Assembly (NCBI RefSeq): GCF_900111565.1
Contig: NZ_FOIK01000002.1
Location: 124,001-188,000 of the forward strand
Length of the DNA stretch: 64,000 bases
Direction of reading: 5' to 3'
DNA from: Paenibacillus sp. NFR01
Lineage (GTDB): Bacteria; Bacillota; Bacilli; Paenibacillales; Paenibacillaceae
Shown: piece after piece, positions 9,272 through 19,578 of the stretch
Layout of the letters: every line of letters starts with the position of its first letter
Numbering within the stretch: the first letter of the stretch is position 1
Position numbers and translations under genes: made by a program
Notes under the pieces: model-generated
Told to the model about the DNA's origin: nothing
What the model saw: the letters and a program-made list of their open reading frames with translations, nothing else
The model's database searches: none

Positions 9272-9376
9272 GTACAGCCCCTTTTTTGATCAAGATATGG
9301 TTGTTGGTATCTACGTTTGCGCAGCGGCAGCCTCTGCCGGTATCCTACGTTCAGGAAGCAGCGGCCGGAAAAACCA

Positions 9377-9625
9377 TAAAAAAATCGCCCCTTGTCTATA
9401 TAGACACAGGGACGATTGGATTAACCGTGTTACCACCCAAATTGCACGAACACCCCCATGAAGGCTGTGTCCGTACCACTTTTCAGCGAGTTATCGTTCG
9501 CTTCGCTCCGCTTGGCATTACCCAAGATACTCCTGAGTGTAATTCGCAGCCCTCGTATGTCCGGGTTCCATCTTCCCCCGGCTTTCTGTAACAGGGACTA
9601 AGCTGCTACTGCGCTCATTCAACGT
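9377..9625 (-). promoter_or_regulatory. T-box riboswitch of tyrS
   Basis: On the minus strand the T-box GGGTGGTAACACGG lies at 9438-9425 and is followed by a long terminator stem (9384-9415) and a T-run. Stem I shows AGTA, an apical GATGGAA loop, and GCTGCGAATTACAC, in which GCTGC closes the specifier loop and TAC (Tyr) at 9539-9541 is the specifier codon. It should respond to uncharged tRNA-Tyr. Confidence 0.94.
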
Positions 9626-9722
9626 ATACCAACTATAAGATTACAGAAAGTATAGCCTATGTGTAAATTTGTTGTCAAATGCAATAGACCGCAGCCCTTT
9701 GGCATGGTGGACGCTCTTGAAT

Positions 9723-11141
9723 TTATCTTTTGATCTTAGGCAGAAGCGTCGCCGGAATCAGCCCCAGTGCGGAGAACGCAATCGACCAGATAAACGCGTG
9801 ATCGAATGCTGCAGCCAACGCTGCCGGGCCATGCGACACCATCGTATTGAACTGGTTCTGCAAAATAATCGCGATGACCGATGCGCCAAAGGCGCCGCCG
9901 ATCTGCTGCATAATCCGGGTGGTGCTGCTGGCATGCGGGATTTGATCCGAAGACAAGCCGACATAAGCGGACGCCATAACCGGAAGAAACACCGCCCCCA
10001 ATCCGGCCCCCCGCACAATCAATACAGCGCTTAAGTAATAAAAGCTCGTATCCGCGCCAAGCTGCGACAGCGGCCATGTTCCAAGCAAGGTAAGCAGGGT
10101 CCCGGCAAGCACGACGGGTTTCGGACCGATCTGATCGGTCAGTTTGCCGGCAAGCGACCGGGTCAGCAGCATTCCGATTCCCTGCGGCGCCAGCAGCAAA
10201 CCGGACATCAGGACAGATTCGCCGCGGACTTGCTGGAGATATAACGGCAGCAGCAGCATCGCTCCATAGGTGGTCAGGCCGGATAAAAAAAGCAGGATCG
10301 AGGATACGGCCAAAGAACGCACCCGGAAGAGCCGGACATCAATCAACGCTTCCTTGCCTTTACGGGCCGCATAAACGACGAACCCGGCCAGAAGCACCAA
10401 GCCGGCAATGAGGGGAACAAGAACGGCGGAGTGGCCGAACCCGCGGCGGGAGCTTACTTCTCCGAGCCCGTAAATAATCAAAACGATGGCCGGAGAAAGC
10501 AGGATCAGTCCAGGCAAATCCAGCCGTATCGTGCGGGTTCCGCGCTCATCACCCGGCAGCATTCTCCAGGCCAGGACGATGGCAGCAATACAAAGCGGAA
10601 TATTTACTAAAAAAATCCAGTGCCAGCTCAGATGATTGATAATGAGGCCTCCGGCCACCGGCCCCAAAATCGGTCCAAGCAGCGCTGGCAAACCGACCGT
10701 AGCCATCATTTTGCCCATATTCTGCCCCTTCATGGCGCGTACGCCCAAGGTTTGCATAATCGGCATCAGCAGCCCTCCGCCGATCCCCTGGAGCGTACGG
10801 AAAGCAATCAGGCTCTCGATGTTCCACGCCAAGCTGCATAGCACAGAACCAAACAAGAATACGAAAAGCGAAACGATCCACATCGTTTTGCCACCGAACC
10901 GTTCCACCGCCCATCCGGTGAGGGGGATGACCATGCCAAGCGCTAGAAGATAACTCGTCATTACCCATTGAATGGTGGATACCGAAGTATGAAACTCCCG
11001 AACCAGTGTATCAATGGCAACATTCGTGATCGTTGTATCAAATAGCGGGGCCAGCATCCCGAGCATAAGAACCAACGCTATTTTCATCATGCCTGCCTGC
11101 GGTTCAGCCGATCCCATGCTTTCGGAGCTTTGTTTCTGCAA
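9723..11141 (-). CDS. MFS multidrug exporter, DHA2 (EmrB/QacA) type
   Basis: Proton-driven drug efflux protein of 472 residues with about 14 hydrophobic helices. DHA2 signatures are present: LAPLFDTTITNVAIDTLVREF in helix 1, WVMTSYLLALGMVIPLTGWAVERFGGKTMW (motif A) and the helix 5 motif C-like LLGPILGPVAGG. The start is a TTG at 11141: AAGGGAGG lies 8 bp upstream, whereas the frame extends far further upstream through an operator and promoter. A clear promoter (TTGCGT at 11227-11222, 17 bp, TATCAT at 11204-11199) is followed by the TetR-type palindrome, so the divergent TetR gene very probably represses it. Confidence 0.9.
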   Translation of the reverse strand: MQKQSSESMGSAEPQAGMMKIALVLMLGMLAPLFDTTITNVAIDTLVREFHTSVSTIQWVMTSYLLALGMVIPLTGWAVERFGGKTMWIVSLFVFLFGSVLCSLAWNIESLIAFRTLQGIGGGLLMPIMQTLGVRAMKGQNMGKMMATVGLPALLGPILGPVAGGLIINHLSWHWIFLVNIPLCIAAIVLAWRMLPGDERGTRTIRLDLPGLILLSPAIVLIIYGLGEVSSRRGFGHSAVLVPLIAGLVLLAGFVVYAARKGKEALIDVRLFRVRSLAVSSILLFLSGLTTYGAMLLLPLYLQQVRGESVLMSGLLLAPQGIGMLLTRSLAGKLTDQIGPKPVVLAGTLLTLLGTWPLSQLGADTSFYYLSAVLIVRGAGLGAVFLPVMASAYVGLSSDQIPHASSTTRIMQQIGGAFGASVIAIILQNQFNTMVSHGPAALAAAFDHAFIWSIAFSALGLIPATLLPKIKR

Positions 11142-11163
11142 GTTAATTACCTCCCTTTGCGAT

Positions 11164-11194
11164 GCAAACAAGAAACTCCGAGTTTCTTGTTTGC
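11164..11194. promoter_or_regulatory. TetR-type operator palindrome in the divergent promoter region
   Basis: Perfect 14-bp arms (GCAAACAAGAAACT and its reverse complement) separated by CCG. The site lies immediately downstream of the -10 box of the exporter promoter and 62 bp before the regulator start, a position that would block transcription. Confidence 0.88.
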
Positions 11195-11255
11195 GCTTAT
11201 GATATACTATCGCTATAGGAAACGCAACGAATTTTTTGAGGAGCATGAGAATCCC

Positions 11256-11849
11256 ATGTCCATTGTGCAGAATCCAGATCCCATGAAAAACAGACGCACC
11301 GGCAAAGAGCTGGAAGCGGCCATCCTGCAAGCGGTGCGGGAGGAACTGAACGAAGTCGGATATTCCAATCTTTCGATGAACGGCGTGGCGCAGCGGGCGG
11401 GCACAAGCAAAGCCGTCCTTTACCGGCGCTGGGCCAACCGCGCAGAGATTGTACTCGCGGCGATCCGCGAACGCGTGCCCCTGCCGCTGGAGGAGGTGCC
11501 CAATTGCGGGAATTTGAGAGACGATGTTTGCGGCGTTCTCCGGGTAATGAACAAAAACACGACCGAAGTGATGATGCATGCTTTCTATGGCCTGGTCACG
11601 GAAATCGGCCCTATGCCGCTGGCTTCCTTGCTATTTCCCGAAGGACGCCACAACAGGACCATGAAGATTGTCCTGCAGCGGGCTGTAGAGCGGGGAGAGA
11701 TCGCGGCCGAAGCCGTTACGCCCCGGATGCTTACGATGCCGGGAGATTTGGCCCGCAATGAGCTAATTCTCTACAACGGGCCCATGTCGGAGCAGACGAT
11801 CGCCGAGATCGTGGACGAATGTTACTTGCCGCTTATACTTAAACGTTGA
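11256..11849 (+). CDS. TetR/AcrR-family repressor of the divergent exporter
   Basis: A 197-residue regulator. The N-terminal helix-turn-helix is canonical (ILQAVREELNEVGYSNLSMNGVAQRAGTSKAVLYRRWANRAEIV), followed by an all-helical C-terminal domain of the kind that binds a drug-like ligand (TetR_C type, with LLFPEGRHNRTMKIVLQRAVERGEI). The ATG at 11256 is preceded by GAGGAG about 12 bp upstream; a start further upstream would run through the operator. Divergent placement and the intervening palindrome indicate control of the exporter and probably of itself. Confidence 0.9.
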   Translation: MSIVQNPDPMKNRRTGKELEAAILQAVREELNEVGYSNLSMNGVAQRAGTSKAVLYRRWANRAEIVLAAIRERVPLPLEEVPNCGNLRDDVCGVLRVMNKNTTEVMMHAFYGLVTEIGPMPLASLLFPEGRHNRTMKIVLQRAVERGEIAAEAVTPRMLTMPGDLARNELILYNGPMSEQTIAEIVDECYLPLILKR

Positions 11850-11862
11850 AAAGCTTCTGACC

Positions 11863-11912
11863 GCAAAAAAGGGTCCGTCCTGCAGCATCTTGAATCGCTG
11901 CGGGATGGACCC
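11863..11912 (-). terminator. Terminator of the chemotaxis receptor gene
   Basis: Arms GGGTCCGTCCTGCAGC and GCTGCGGGATGGACCC (11871-11911) form a 16-bp stem, with a run of six T on the minus strand after it. Confidence 0.85.
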
Positions 11913-11935
11913 CTGTTCGTATGTCGTCACCTGTT

Positions 11936-13714
11936 TTACAACCGGAACCGCGTGACCGATTCCTCAAGCTCCACCAGGCGGCTTCTCAGCTCGCCGATCC
12001 CTGCCGCCACTTCGCTGGTCGCGTTTACCTGCTCATTGGCGGATGCCGAGGTCTCCTCGACGCCGGCGGCGGATTGCTGGGCAAGGGCGGAAATATGCTG
12101 GCTGAATTCGTTCATCGTTCCGCTGGCCTCAGCCATCCGCTGGATGTCGCTGCCCATATTTCCGATCGTGCCGGCCATGACATTCACCGACCGGTTAATC
12201 TCGTCCAAGGCGCTGCCCGTCTCCACAATCTGCCGGCTGCCTTCCTGCGTCATCCGGACACCTTCGCGCAGATGATCAACCATGCTTCTGGAATCCGCCT
12301 GAATCCCCTGCGTAATCGCGGTAATTTCGTTTACGGTCTCCTGCACATCCTGCGAGAGCTTGCGCACTTCCTCGGCGACAACCGCAAAACCGCGTCCGCT
12401 CTCTCCCGCTCTTGCCGCTTCGATGGCCGCGTTAATCGCCAGCAAATGCGTCTGTTCGGAGATGCTGCGGATGGAGCCGACGAGCCTGTAAATCCCTTCG
12501 TTCTTGCGGTTCAGCTCTTCCACCGTCTCCATGGATAACGATACAGCTCCGGCAATCCGGTCGAGCTGTGCAACCGAGGTGTCCATCAGATGCCGGCCAC
12601 GTTCCCCTTTGGCGCGTACCTGTTCGGAATGCCGGTGCAGCTCGTCTCCTTTTCCGGAGAAGTCTCCAATCAGTTTATTCAGGTCATCGACCGCCTTGGA
12701 GGCTTCCACGGCCGATTCCGCCTGGCTTGCTGCCGCACGGGCCAGCTCCTCCATCGTCAGGGCGATTTGGCTGCTGCCTTCCTTCGTCCCCGACACCGTG
12801 CGCACCAGATCCTCGCTCTGGCTGGCGATGATTCCGGAGACATTGCGGATTTGGCTGACAATGGCCAGCAGCGTGCGGTTGGTTTCATTTACGGTTTTGG
12901 CAAGCTGACCGACCTCGTCGACATTCGGGATCAGCGTCTCTTCCGAAGCCAGATTCCCTTCGGCAATCCGCTGCAAATGGGCGGTCACGGTCTTGATCGG
13001 GCGAATCATGGTCTTGCGGATCAGCATGTTGATCACGCCGATGATCAGAAGTACGAGCGCAATAACGGCAATCGTGACCAGGTAAGAAATCCGGAATGAC
13101 TGATCCGAACTCTTGCCTGCCTGCTTGGCATCCTCCTGGCTGCCTCCAACCAGCGCATCCAGATCCGTCTGCATGGCGTTAAATGCGCTGATTCCCTTGC
13201 CGGACACCTCCAGTGCTAGCTCTTCGTCGCCCCCATCGCTGAGCTTGATGGCCTGGTTATTGATCGCCAGGTATTCTTCCCACTTATCGCTTAGAGCCGC
13301 AAGCTGCTCCAGTTCAGCAGTATCGCCGGCATGCGATTGCCGGTAGCTCTTCATCGCATCGGATATACTGCGGATAAACCGGTCCCGTTCCTCCTCCAGC
13401 TTCTTTTTCGCTCCGGGATCGGCGGTAAGGATATGCTGCATGCTGATCGACATGATATGTTCCGTATAGTAATTGATATTATGTACTTGGTTGAGTGCAG
13501 GAATGGTCTCATCCACGATCGTTCGTGTATTGTTGTGCATCTTGTTCATTTGGTAGAGGGTCGTCCCCCCGATCAGCAGCACCAATAGCGCCAAACCTAT
13601 GTAGCCCGAAGCGATTTTCGCTCCAACACTCTCTTTTCTGGCTGCCAGGACCTTTTTCATTTTACCGTCTGCCTGTTTCAGTATGGAGCCTAAACGCATC
13701 CGCTTTTTTCCCAC
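11936..13714 (-). CDS. Methyl-accepting chemotaxis protein
   Basis: Transmembrane chemoreceptor of 592 residues. A cytoplasmic N-terminus of about 35 residues leads into helix 1 ([23 protein letters not shown]), a four-helix-bundle type sensor of about 150 residues, helix 2 ([22 protein letters not shown]), HAMP, and the signalling hairpin containing [29 protein letters not shown], the CheA/CheW contact tip. The start is a GTG at 13714, placed 7 bp after GGAGG. The ligand is unknown and no che genes are nearby, so it feeds a chemotaxis system encoded elsewhere. Confidence 0.94.
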   Translation of the reverse strand: MGKKRMRLGSILKQADGKMKKVLAARKESVGAKIASGYIGLALLVLLIGGTTLYQMNKMHNNTRTIVDETIPALNQVHNINYYTEHIMSISMQHILTADPGAKKKLEEERDRFIRSISDAMKSYRQSHAGDTAELEQLAALSDKWEEYLAINNQAIKLSDGGDEELALEVSGKGISAFNAMQTDLDALVGGSQEDAKQAGKSSDQSFRISYLVTIAVIALVLLIIGVINMLIRKTMIRPIKTVTAHLQRIAEGNLASEETLIPNVDEVGQLAKTVNETNRTLLAIVSQIRNVSGIIASQSEDLVRTVSGTKEGSSQIALTMEELARAAASQAESAVEASKAVDDLNKLIGDFSGKGDELHRHSEQVRAKGERGRHLMDTSVAQLDRIAGAVSLSMETVEELNRKNEGIYRLVGSIRSISEQTHLLAINAAIEAARAGESGRGFAVVAEEVRKLSQDVQETVNEITAITQGIQADSRSMVDHLREGVRMTQEGSRQIVETGSALDEINRSVNVMAGTIGNMGSDIQRMAEASGTMNEFSQHISALAQQSAAGVEETSASANEQVNATSEVAAGIGELRSRLVELEESVTRFRL

Positions 13715-13950
13715 AATGATGCCTCCTTTGATTTTTCAAAAACCTTCCATGTAAATTCCATGTTAAACGGATTGTTTGCTTTCATTTTCAAGTTTAGGCA
13801 GAACGATACCGTACATTATTTTCTTCGGCAGAACGGAAGACGTTGTTTAGATGATGTCATCTCTTGGTCAGCAAAAAAAAGAAGCTTCCCGAATAACGAC
13901 TCCGGAGAGCATTGTCTTTACAGGGATTGGACGGAAAGCTCCTCTCCGGC

Positions 13951-13981
13951 TTGACTTAAAGTTAACTTTAAGTTGTACACT
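13951..13981 (+). promoter_or_regulatory. MerR-type promoter and operator of the dehydrogenase gene
   Basis: TTGACT (13951-13956) and TACACT (13976-13981) are separated by 19 bp, the overlong spacer typical of MerR-activated promoters. The spacer holds a perfect 20-bp palindrome ACTTAAAGTTAACTTTAAGT (13954-13973). The rest of the 308-bp gap before it (13715-13950) holds only the receptor's ribosome site; I see no gene there. Confidence 0.88.
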
Positions 13982-14021
13982 CAGGCTGATAATTTAACCC
14001 ATCCCCAAAGGAGAGATTCAA

Positions 14022-14855
14022 ATGACAAACAATAAAGTCTGGTTCATTACAGGATGTTCGACCGGCTTCGGACGGGAGCTGGCCGAGCAAGTAATCGGCG
14101 CCGGCTATAAGGTGACAGTTACCGCACGCAATTTAAGTTCGATTTCCGCGCTTGCCGCGGGGCGTGAGGAGCAGGTACTGACACTGGAGCTGGATGTAAC
14201 CAAACCAGAACAAATCGAGCATAGCGTTGCTGCAGCCGTACAAAAATTCGGGCGGGTTGACGTTCTGGTTAACAATGCGGGCATCGGTTATTTCAGCAGC
14301 GTGGAAGAAAGTGTTCCGGAGGAAGCCCGCAAAATGTTTGAAATCAATTTTTGGGGCCTCATGAACATGACGAATGCCGTACTTCCGCATATGCGCAGCC
14401 AAAAGTCGGGACATATCATTAATATTTCTTCCATCGGCGGCCTGGCATCCTTCCCTTCGCTCGGATACTATCACGCAACCAAATACGCGGTAGAAGGCGT
14501 CTCCGAAAGCCTGGCGAAAGAAGTTGCCGCTTTTAATATACATGTTACCTTAATTGAACCAAGCGGCTTCCGCACGGACTGGGCGGGACGTTCGTCCGCC
14601 AAAACGATGCCAACGATTCCGGAATATCAGCAACTCATCGGGCCAATGCTTGCGGGCAGCGGCAGCGGCAACGAGCCCGGGGACCCGCGCAAGGCGGCCG
14701 AGGCAATCATCAAGGTCGTGGAAACAGAACAACCGCCGCTCCGCCTGCTGCTCGGAAACGGAGCCTACCATGTGGCTGTCGGCAAATTTACCACGCTCCT
14801 TCAAAGTATAGAGGAATGGAAGGACGTAACGGTAAACGCTGATTTTCCAGGCTGA
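14022..14855 (+). CDS. Short-chain dehydrogenase/reductase
   Basis: Classical SDR oxidoreductase of 277 residues. The nucleotide-binding TGCSTGFG is at 10-17, NNAGIG at 84-89, the catalytic Ser in NISSIGG (136-137), and Tyr150/Lys154 in YHATK. The cofactor is probably NADP(H), because R36 follows the second strand (TARN). AAGGAGAG precedes the ATG. A MerR-controlled promoter drives it and the putative regulator follows 66 bp downstream. The substrate cannot be inferred; such MerR-SDR pairs often respond to reactive small molecules. Confidence 0.92.
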   Translation: MTNNKVWFITGCSTGFGRELAEQVIGAGYKVTVTARNLSSISALAAGREEQVLTLELDVTKPEQIEHSVAAAVQKFGRVDVLVNNAGIGYFSSVEESVPEEARKMFEINFWGLMNMTNAVLPHMRSQKSGHIINISSIGGLASFPSLGYYHATKYAVEGVSESLAKEVAAFNIHVTLIEPSGFRTDWAGRSSAKTMPTIPEYQQLIGPMLAGSGSGNEPGDPRKAAEAIIKVVETEQPPLRLLLGNGAYHVAVGKFTTLLQSIEEWKDVTVNADFPG

Positions 14856-14889
14856 TGGCGGGGAATCTACCCTTTTATGATAAACTGGA

Positions 14890-14907
14890 TTTAAAGCTAA
14901 CTTTAAG
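14890..14907 (+). promoter_or_regulatory. Second MerR-type operator, before the regulator gene
   Basis: TTTAAAGCTAACTTTAAG differs at two positions from the palindrome at 13955-13972 and ends 14 bp before the MerR ATG. It has no convincing -35/-10 pair, so it may be an autoregulatory or roadblock site. Confidence 0.7.
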
Positions 14908-14921
14908 TTCGAGGTGGAAAC

Positions 14922-15299
14922 ATGTATACCATCGGTGAAGTGGAGTCCATGGCCGGCATCAACGCCTCTACGCTCCGTTATTATGAAAAAGAAGGCATCC
15001 TCCTCAATATCGGCCGCAATGAAAGCGGAAGACGGGTCTATACCGAGGAACAGCTGAAATGGCTCAAATTTGTCCTGGCCCTGAAAAATACCGGCATGAG
15101 CATCGAAGAAATTAAAGCCTATATGGAAATGACCCTGCAAGGCGAACCGACGGTCATGGAACGCAGGGAGTTTCTTGTCCAGCATAAAGAAAACGTGGAA
15201 AAACAAATGGCGGAGATGTTCGCTAATCTCGAACGGATCAACCAAAAAATCGCTTTTTATGACGCCACGGTGCTCAAAAAGGGTTATCTGGATGCGTAA
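14922..15299 (+). CDS. MerR-family transcriptional regulator
   Basis: A 125-residue regulator with an N-terminal MerR winged helix (YTIGEVESMAGINASTLRYYEKEGIL, wing RNESGRRVYTEEQLKWLKFV), a long dimerisation helix and a short C-terminal ligand region without cysteines, so it is not a metal sensor of the MerR/CueR kind. It resembles the organic-compound branch (AdhR-like). GAGGTGG precedes the ATG. Its likely targets are the overlong-spacer promoter at 13951 and the site just before its own start. Confidence 0.92.
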   Translation: MYTIGEVESMAGINASTLRYYEKEGILLNIGRNESGRRVYTEEQLKWLKFVLALKNTGMSIEEIKAYMEMTLQGEPTVMERREFLVQHKENVEKQMAEMFANLERINQKIAFYDATVLKKGYLDA

Positions 15300-15308
15300 A
15301 CGATGACA

Positions 15309-15345
15309 AACAAGGCAGGCCCCGTATTCGGGGGCCTGCCTTGTT
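15309..15345. terminator. Bidirectional stem-loop between merR and the xylanase gene
   Basis: Perfect 15-bp arms (AACAAGGCAGGCCCC at 15309-15323 and its complement at 15331-15345) with a 7-base loop; weak T-runs on both sides. Confidence 0.75.
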
Positions 15346-15405
15346 CATGATGGGGATTCTTACCTTATATTAACTTGTGCGTATTTCCGGCAGTGCACTT
15401 CACAA

Positions 15406-18400
15406 TTACAGCTGCCACAGACGGTAAACGATTACCGCCGCCTCCGCGCGGGTAAGGGGATCGCCCGGAGCCAGCAGGCCGTTTTTGCCGTTCACGATGC
15501 CGGCCTTCAGCAACGCAGCCAGGCTGTCCTTGGCATACGCAGCGACCTGGCCGGCATCGGTGAACCCTGCCGGCAGGCCGCTTGCCGGAACGGGTTTGCC
15601 GGCGGCGGCGAGCGCGCGGGCAGCCAGCACTATCATGTCCTGACGGGTAATTTCTCCGTCCGGACGGAAGGTGTGATCGGCGTACCCGTTCACCATGCCC
15701 AACTGCTGGGCGGCGGACAGTTCGCCGGCATAGGCTGCGCCCGGCGGGACATCGCTGAACGCGGTGCCTGCTGAAACGGGGCCCTTCAGTTCAAGGGCCT
15801 TCACCAGCAGCGCCACAAACTCGGCGCGGGTCACCGGAGCCGCAGGGGCATAGCTGTCTGCGGACACGCCCTGCAGGATATCCCGCGCCGCCATTGCGGC
15901 AATCGCTTCCTGCGCCCAAGAAACGTTGCCCGTATCGGCAAACCTTGGCGGCGCATATACGGCTGCGAAGGTTCCGGCTTGCGTTGTCCGGAACACCAGC
16001 GCGCCGCTTGCGGCATCATAGCGGCTGCTCGGAATGCCGGCCATGCCGCCGCTTTCGTCGACCCGCTTTACCACAAGCGCCTGCGAAGTGCGGAGCTGCT
16101 CTGCCAACGGCGTGTAAGGGAGAGATACGGTTATCGGCATCTCCCAGGGAACTGCCTGACCACCGGCAAGCACCCCAAGTTCAAGCGCCGGACCGCTGAC
16201 GCCTTGCACCGGCGCCTGTTTTAGGCGGAAGGTTACCGTCTCCTTATCCGAAGCGGCCGTAGACAGCATTTGACTTGGAACCGCAACGGTTCCGAGTTCC
16301 GTCTTCAGCAGCAGCGCTACATCCGCTTGCCCTTTCAACCCCTGCACCCGCAGCTGCACTTCATAAGAATCGGCGCCGGCCTGCTTCGGCACTTCAACGA
16401 GGATCTCTTTACGCCCGCCGGCCGAAGAGAGCGCCTGCTCCAGAGCTTTTTTCAATAGCGCGCTGCTCACTTCCGCTTTGGCTATGCCTCCGGCGGTTGT
16501 CACCTGCGGCTTAAGGGTAATCACGCCGTCTTTAACCTCGACGGGGGATACGGGCGCATTGGATTCACTGGAGCTGCCGGGTGTCGGCGATCCGGGCTGC
16601 ACCGGTTTGCCTGTAAGCGACAGGATCCCGTAAACCGATGTATCCTGATACCCGTTGCCGGTCGTGTCGTTCCAGGCAGCCACGCTCTGCCGCGCCCCGT
16701 CTTTGGCATCGTTGATCTGGACATCAAAGCCGAGTTTGGCATGATTTGCGCCCGTAACGGTTCGGAACGGAATTTTCAGCTCCACGGTGTAGCTGGTTCC
16801 CGATACCTTTGTTGCGGATTCGAAGCCTGCGGCAAAGCTTTCCGGACTGAAGGAGGTCTCATTGTCGAAATTCACGCGGAACTGCCCGTCATCTTCCTGA
16901 TAAAAGGTCGTTTTCGCGTTGTTCTCGTCCAGGAATACTTCTATGGAATCCTGCTCCCATTTGTTGGCATTGCTTTTGTCGAGCTGGGCGTCGCTGACCT
17001 GGATCAGCACATACAAATTTTTCTCGTCCCACAGCGCCTTGGCCGTGCCGGACGCTCCCTGCCACGCCAACTGGTAGCGGTTCACCGGCATCTCCGCGGC
17101 GGCGCTCCAGGCCGCGTCGACATTTCCGTCGATCGTCGGCGAACCGTACTCTGCGGTGGATTGATTCGCATCCGTGGTGTCCGGCTGATGCTCGGCAATG
17201 TATTTTTCAGGATCAATGACACCGTAATAGGCCGGTTTGGCCTGCAGGTTCTTATCGAACAGCAGCGGATTGTTCTCGGCCCGCCAGCTGGTGTTGTCGT
17301 CCATCCCCCAGAACGTTACGCGCGAAATACCTGCCGCATGTTCCTTATAGATCTTCAGCAATTGTGCATACAGGTAACCCTGTGCCTCTGCCAGCTTGTC
17401 GGAGAGCTCATATTTGCTGCCGGCTTGAATATCAAGCTCCGTCACGCTGACTTCCACACCCAGGGAAAGGAACTTTTCCAGGGACAATTTCACGTTTTCG
17501 GGATTGGTGTTGACGTTGTAGTGCCCCTGCATGCCGATGCCGTCAATCAGCCGCTTGCCGGGATGGGTCAGCGCATATTTGTCGTTGATCGCTTTAACCA
17601 TACTGTAAATGGCCGTAGCCTTGTTCTGGTTGTCATCGTTGTAGTCGTTGTAATACAGCTTGATGTCCCACGCCGGGTGATCGTCCAGCACCTCACGGGC
17701 AGCCAGGAATGCCTGCTCCACGTAGTCCGAGCCGATGGCCCTTTGCCAAGGCGATTGCCGCAGCGCTTTTTCCCAATCGGCCGGACTCCCCGGGTTATCG
17801 CTCATCGCTTCGTTCACGACATCCCAGGAGATGACCTTGTCGCCGAAATGCTCCATCACGGTCCGGATATGGGTTCTCATGTTCTCCAGCGCTTCATCCC
17901 GGCCCAAGGGTACGGTATTGCCTCCTGCATCCTGGGTGGTATTCAGCCATGCAGGGGATTGCTCGTGCCAGACCAGGACGTGGCCGTGCATCTTCATGCC
18001 CTCAGCCAGAACCTTGGAGACCATGGCATCGGCTGCGGCAAACGTAAAATTCCCCTTCGTCGGCTGCAGGGCATCCGGCTTCATGGCATTCCCGGCGGTG
18101 GCGACATTATGGTGCATCTTCAGCAGCTCCAGCCGCGGCCCTTCCAAATCCTCGGCGGAGATCGCATTGCCGATCAGAAAGTCGCTGCCATACGCGGCCT
18201 TGACCGGCACCAAATCCTTTTGAATCTCGATCGGGCCGGCGCCGGTTCGTTCAAAGCGGATATCGTCAATGTAAAAAGAAGCGCTTTTGTTGTTTGCGCT
18301 CTCCACATAGAGCGTTAAATATTCGCCGCCTACGCTGTTATAGCGGTAGCTTCCTTCGAATTTGACCCAGCCGTCGGCGGCGTTCACCGTCTTCGGGGAG

Positions 18401-19299
18401 AGCGCTACATAGTTCGCGCTGCTGCCGTCGCCGATTTGCGTGGATAGCTGGAGCTGCGAGCTTTCCGGGCTGATCAGCTTGACCCAGGCGGAGACGCGGT
18501 ATTCGCTGCCTTGGTCCACATACTTCTCGATCCGCAGCGACGGGCCGTGCCAGGTGTCCGAGCGGTTCTCGACCTTGAGCGCGTAAGCCCCGTTCTCCGT
18601 ATGGTTCGCCTCATCGGTGACGGTCAAGGTTTCTTGGCCGGATCTGCCGGTGAAGCCGCCGGCGGATTGATCCTCAAAGGTGATTGCCGCAAAAGAAAGC
18701 GCAGGATCGCGGGGAGGCTGTTCTCCGCCGCCGGCAGCGGCCTGCTCCGTGAACAGGACATCGCCGATATAATACGGCACGGCCTTCCCTTCGGCGTTGG
18801 AGTTGATTCGCAGCGCGGTATCCTTGTCGGTATCCGCGGTAAACTCCCGGGTCAGCGTAACTGCCTGACCTGCCGTAAAATTCGCCTCCGCATAATTTTC
18901 GTAGCTGTCGACCGTTTGCAGCGCCGCTTTGGCTCCCTCCGGCACGCTGACATCCGCATCGACGTACAGGATCGCGGTTACGGTGTAGGTTTTGCCGTCG
19001 ACGAGTCCAAGCGCGCTGTAGCTGAAATCGGCAGAATCCCAGTTGTTCACCCGGTTGCTTACATATAACGCCGCGCCGTCGGCATTGCCGTCGAATACCT
19101 TGTTTTTGACGACCGAGAGGCTCGCGCTGCCGGCCTGTGCCGCTTTGCCCGCGCCGTTCTCGAAGGTTTCGTGGTAGATCGTTGTCACTGCCGCTTGGCC
19201 GCTATCCGCAGCCTGCACCGCCGGAACAAGCCCGCCTGCCGGCAGCACCAGACTTGCGGCCAGCACAGCCGTTAGGATCCCGTTTCTGATTCTCCTCAT
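15406..19299 (-). CDS. Modular surface-anchored GH10 endo-beta-1,4-xylanase (CBM-CBM-GH10-CBM9-SLH)
   Basis: Secreted xylan-degrading enzyme of 1297 residues. A signal peptide ends near residue 30 (AVQA). Two carbohydrate-binding modules of the CBM22/CBM4_9 type follow (about 37-187 and 200-351), then GH10 (about 369-701) with acid/base E497 in [10 protein letters not shown] and nucleophile E621 in VTELD. CBM9 comes next (about 717-905: [26 protein letters not shown]), then a spacer domain and three SLH repeats at the C-terminus that hold the enzyme on the cell wall. The ATG at 19299 has AAAGGAG upstream; 11 extra upstream codons are in frame but unsupported. A cre-like site overlaps the 5' region. 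Confidence 0.96.
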   Translation of the reverse strand: MRRIRNGILTAVLAASLVLPAGGLVPAVQAADSGQAAVTTIYHETFENGAGKAAQAGSASLSVVKNKVFDGNADGAALYVSNRVNNWDSADFSYSALGLVDGKTYTVTAILYVDADVSVPEGAKAALQTVDSYENYAEANFTAGQAVTLTREFTADTDKDTALRINSNAEGKAVPYYIGDVLFTEQAAAGGGEQPPRDPALSFAAITFEDQSAGGFTGRSGQETLTVTDEANHTENGAYALKVENRSDTWHGPSLRIEKYVDQGSEYRVSAWVKLISPESSQLQLSTQIGDGSSANYVALSPKTVNAADGWVKFEGSYRYNSVGGEYLTLYVESANNKSASFYIDDIRFERTGAGPIEIQKDLVPVKAAYGSDFLIGNAISAEDLEGPRLELLKMHHNVATAGNAMKPDALQPTKGNFTFAAADAMVSKVLAEGMKMHGHVLVWHEQSPAWLNTTQDAGGNTVPLGRDEALENMRTHIRTVMEHFGDKVISWDVVNEAMSDNPGSPADWEKALRQSPWQRAIGSDYVEQAFLAAREVLDDHPAWDIKLYYNDYNDDNQNKATAIYSMVKAINDKYALTHPGKRLIDGIGMQGHYNVNTNPENVKLSLEKFLSLGVEVSVTELDIQAGSKYELSDKLAEAQGYLYAQLLKIYKEHAAGISRVTFWGMDDNTSWRAENNPLLFDKNLQAKPAYYGVIDPEKYIAEHQPDTTDANQSTAEYGSPTIDGNVDAAWSAAAEMPVNRYQLAWQGASGTAKALWDEKNLYVLIQVSDAQLDKSNANKWEQDSIEVFLDENNAKTTFYQEDDGQFRVNFDNETSFSPESFAAGFESATKVSGTSYTVELKIPFRTVTGANHAKLGFDVQINDAKDGARQSVAAWNDTTGNGYQDTSVYGILSLTGKPVQPGSPTPGSSSESNAPVSPVEVKDGVITLKPQVTTAGGIAKAEVSSALLKKALEQALSSAGGRKEILVEVPKQAGADSYEVQLRVQGLKGQADVALLLKTELGTVAVPSQMLSTAASDKETVTFRLKQAPVQGVSGPALELGVLAGGQAVPWEMPITVSLPYTPLAEQLRTSQALVVKRVDESGGMAGIPSSRYDAASGALVFRTTQAGTFAAVYAPPRFADTGNVSWAQEAIAAMAARDILQGVSADSYAPAAPVTRAEFVALLVKALELKGPVSAGTAFSDVPPGAAYAGELSAAQQLGMVNGYADHTFRPDGEITRQDMIVLAARALAAAGKPVPASGLPAGFTDAGQVAAYAKDSLAALLKAGIVNGKNGLLAPGDPLTRAEAAVIVYRLWQL

Positions 19300-19335
19300 G
19301 CGTTGCACTCCTTTGCAGAAATTTGGGAGCATCCG

Positions 19336-19349
19336 GTTAAGCGCTTACA
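19336..19349 (-). promoter_or_regulatory. cre (CcpA) site before the xylanase gene
   Basis: On the minus strand TGTAAGCGCTTAAC matches the catabolite response consensus TGWNANCGNTNWCA except at the last base. It lies 36-50 bp before the xylanase start. Confidence 0.7.
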
Positions 19350-19578
19350 AACCTGAAAAAGCCCTCCCTGCTCTCCACCCAAATCGTAGCACAACGCCAA
19401 AAAAGGATTCTTGCCCGAAATTAAAGATTGTACCGGACTTTTTATAGTTCTTCCGTGCCGCAGGGATAGAAGAAAGAAACCTTAGCCGTACAAAGCGATT
19501 GCCCCGGTCATCCCTCATGTTCACGGCATAACGTAGTGAAGACGCTCACGTGTCAATTCACACCGGGAGATGAACTTG

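Noticed and set aside
8078..9289. A 403-codon open frame antisense to tyrS
   Set aside because: Lies entirely opposite a certain gene, has no ribosome site and no family features; it is a by-product of the GC-rich third positions.
11142..11579. N-terminal extension of the MFS exporter
   Set aside because: It would read through the operator and the divergent regulator gene; the TTG at 11141 has an ideal ribosome site.
13760..13954. A 64-codon frame between the chemoreceptor and the dehydrogenase
   Set aside because: No ribosome site and no coding-like composition; it ends at the MerR promoter.
16741..18318. A 525-codon open frame antisense to the xylanase
   Set aside because: No recognisable domain and fully explained by the xylanase coding pattern.
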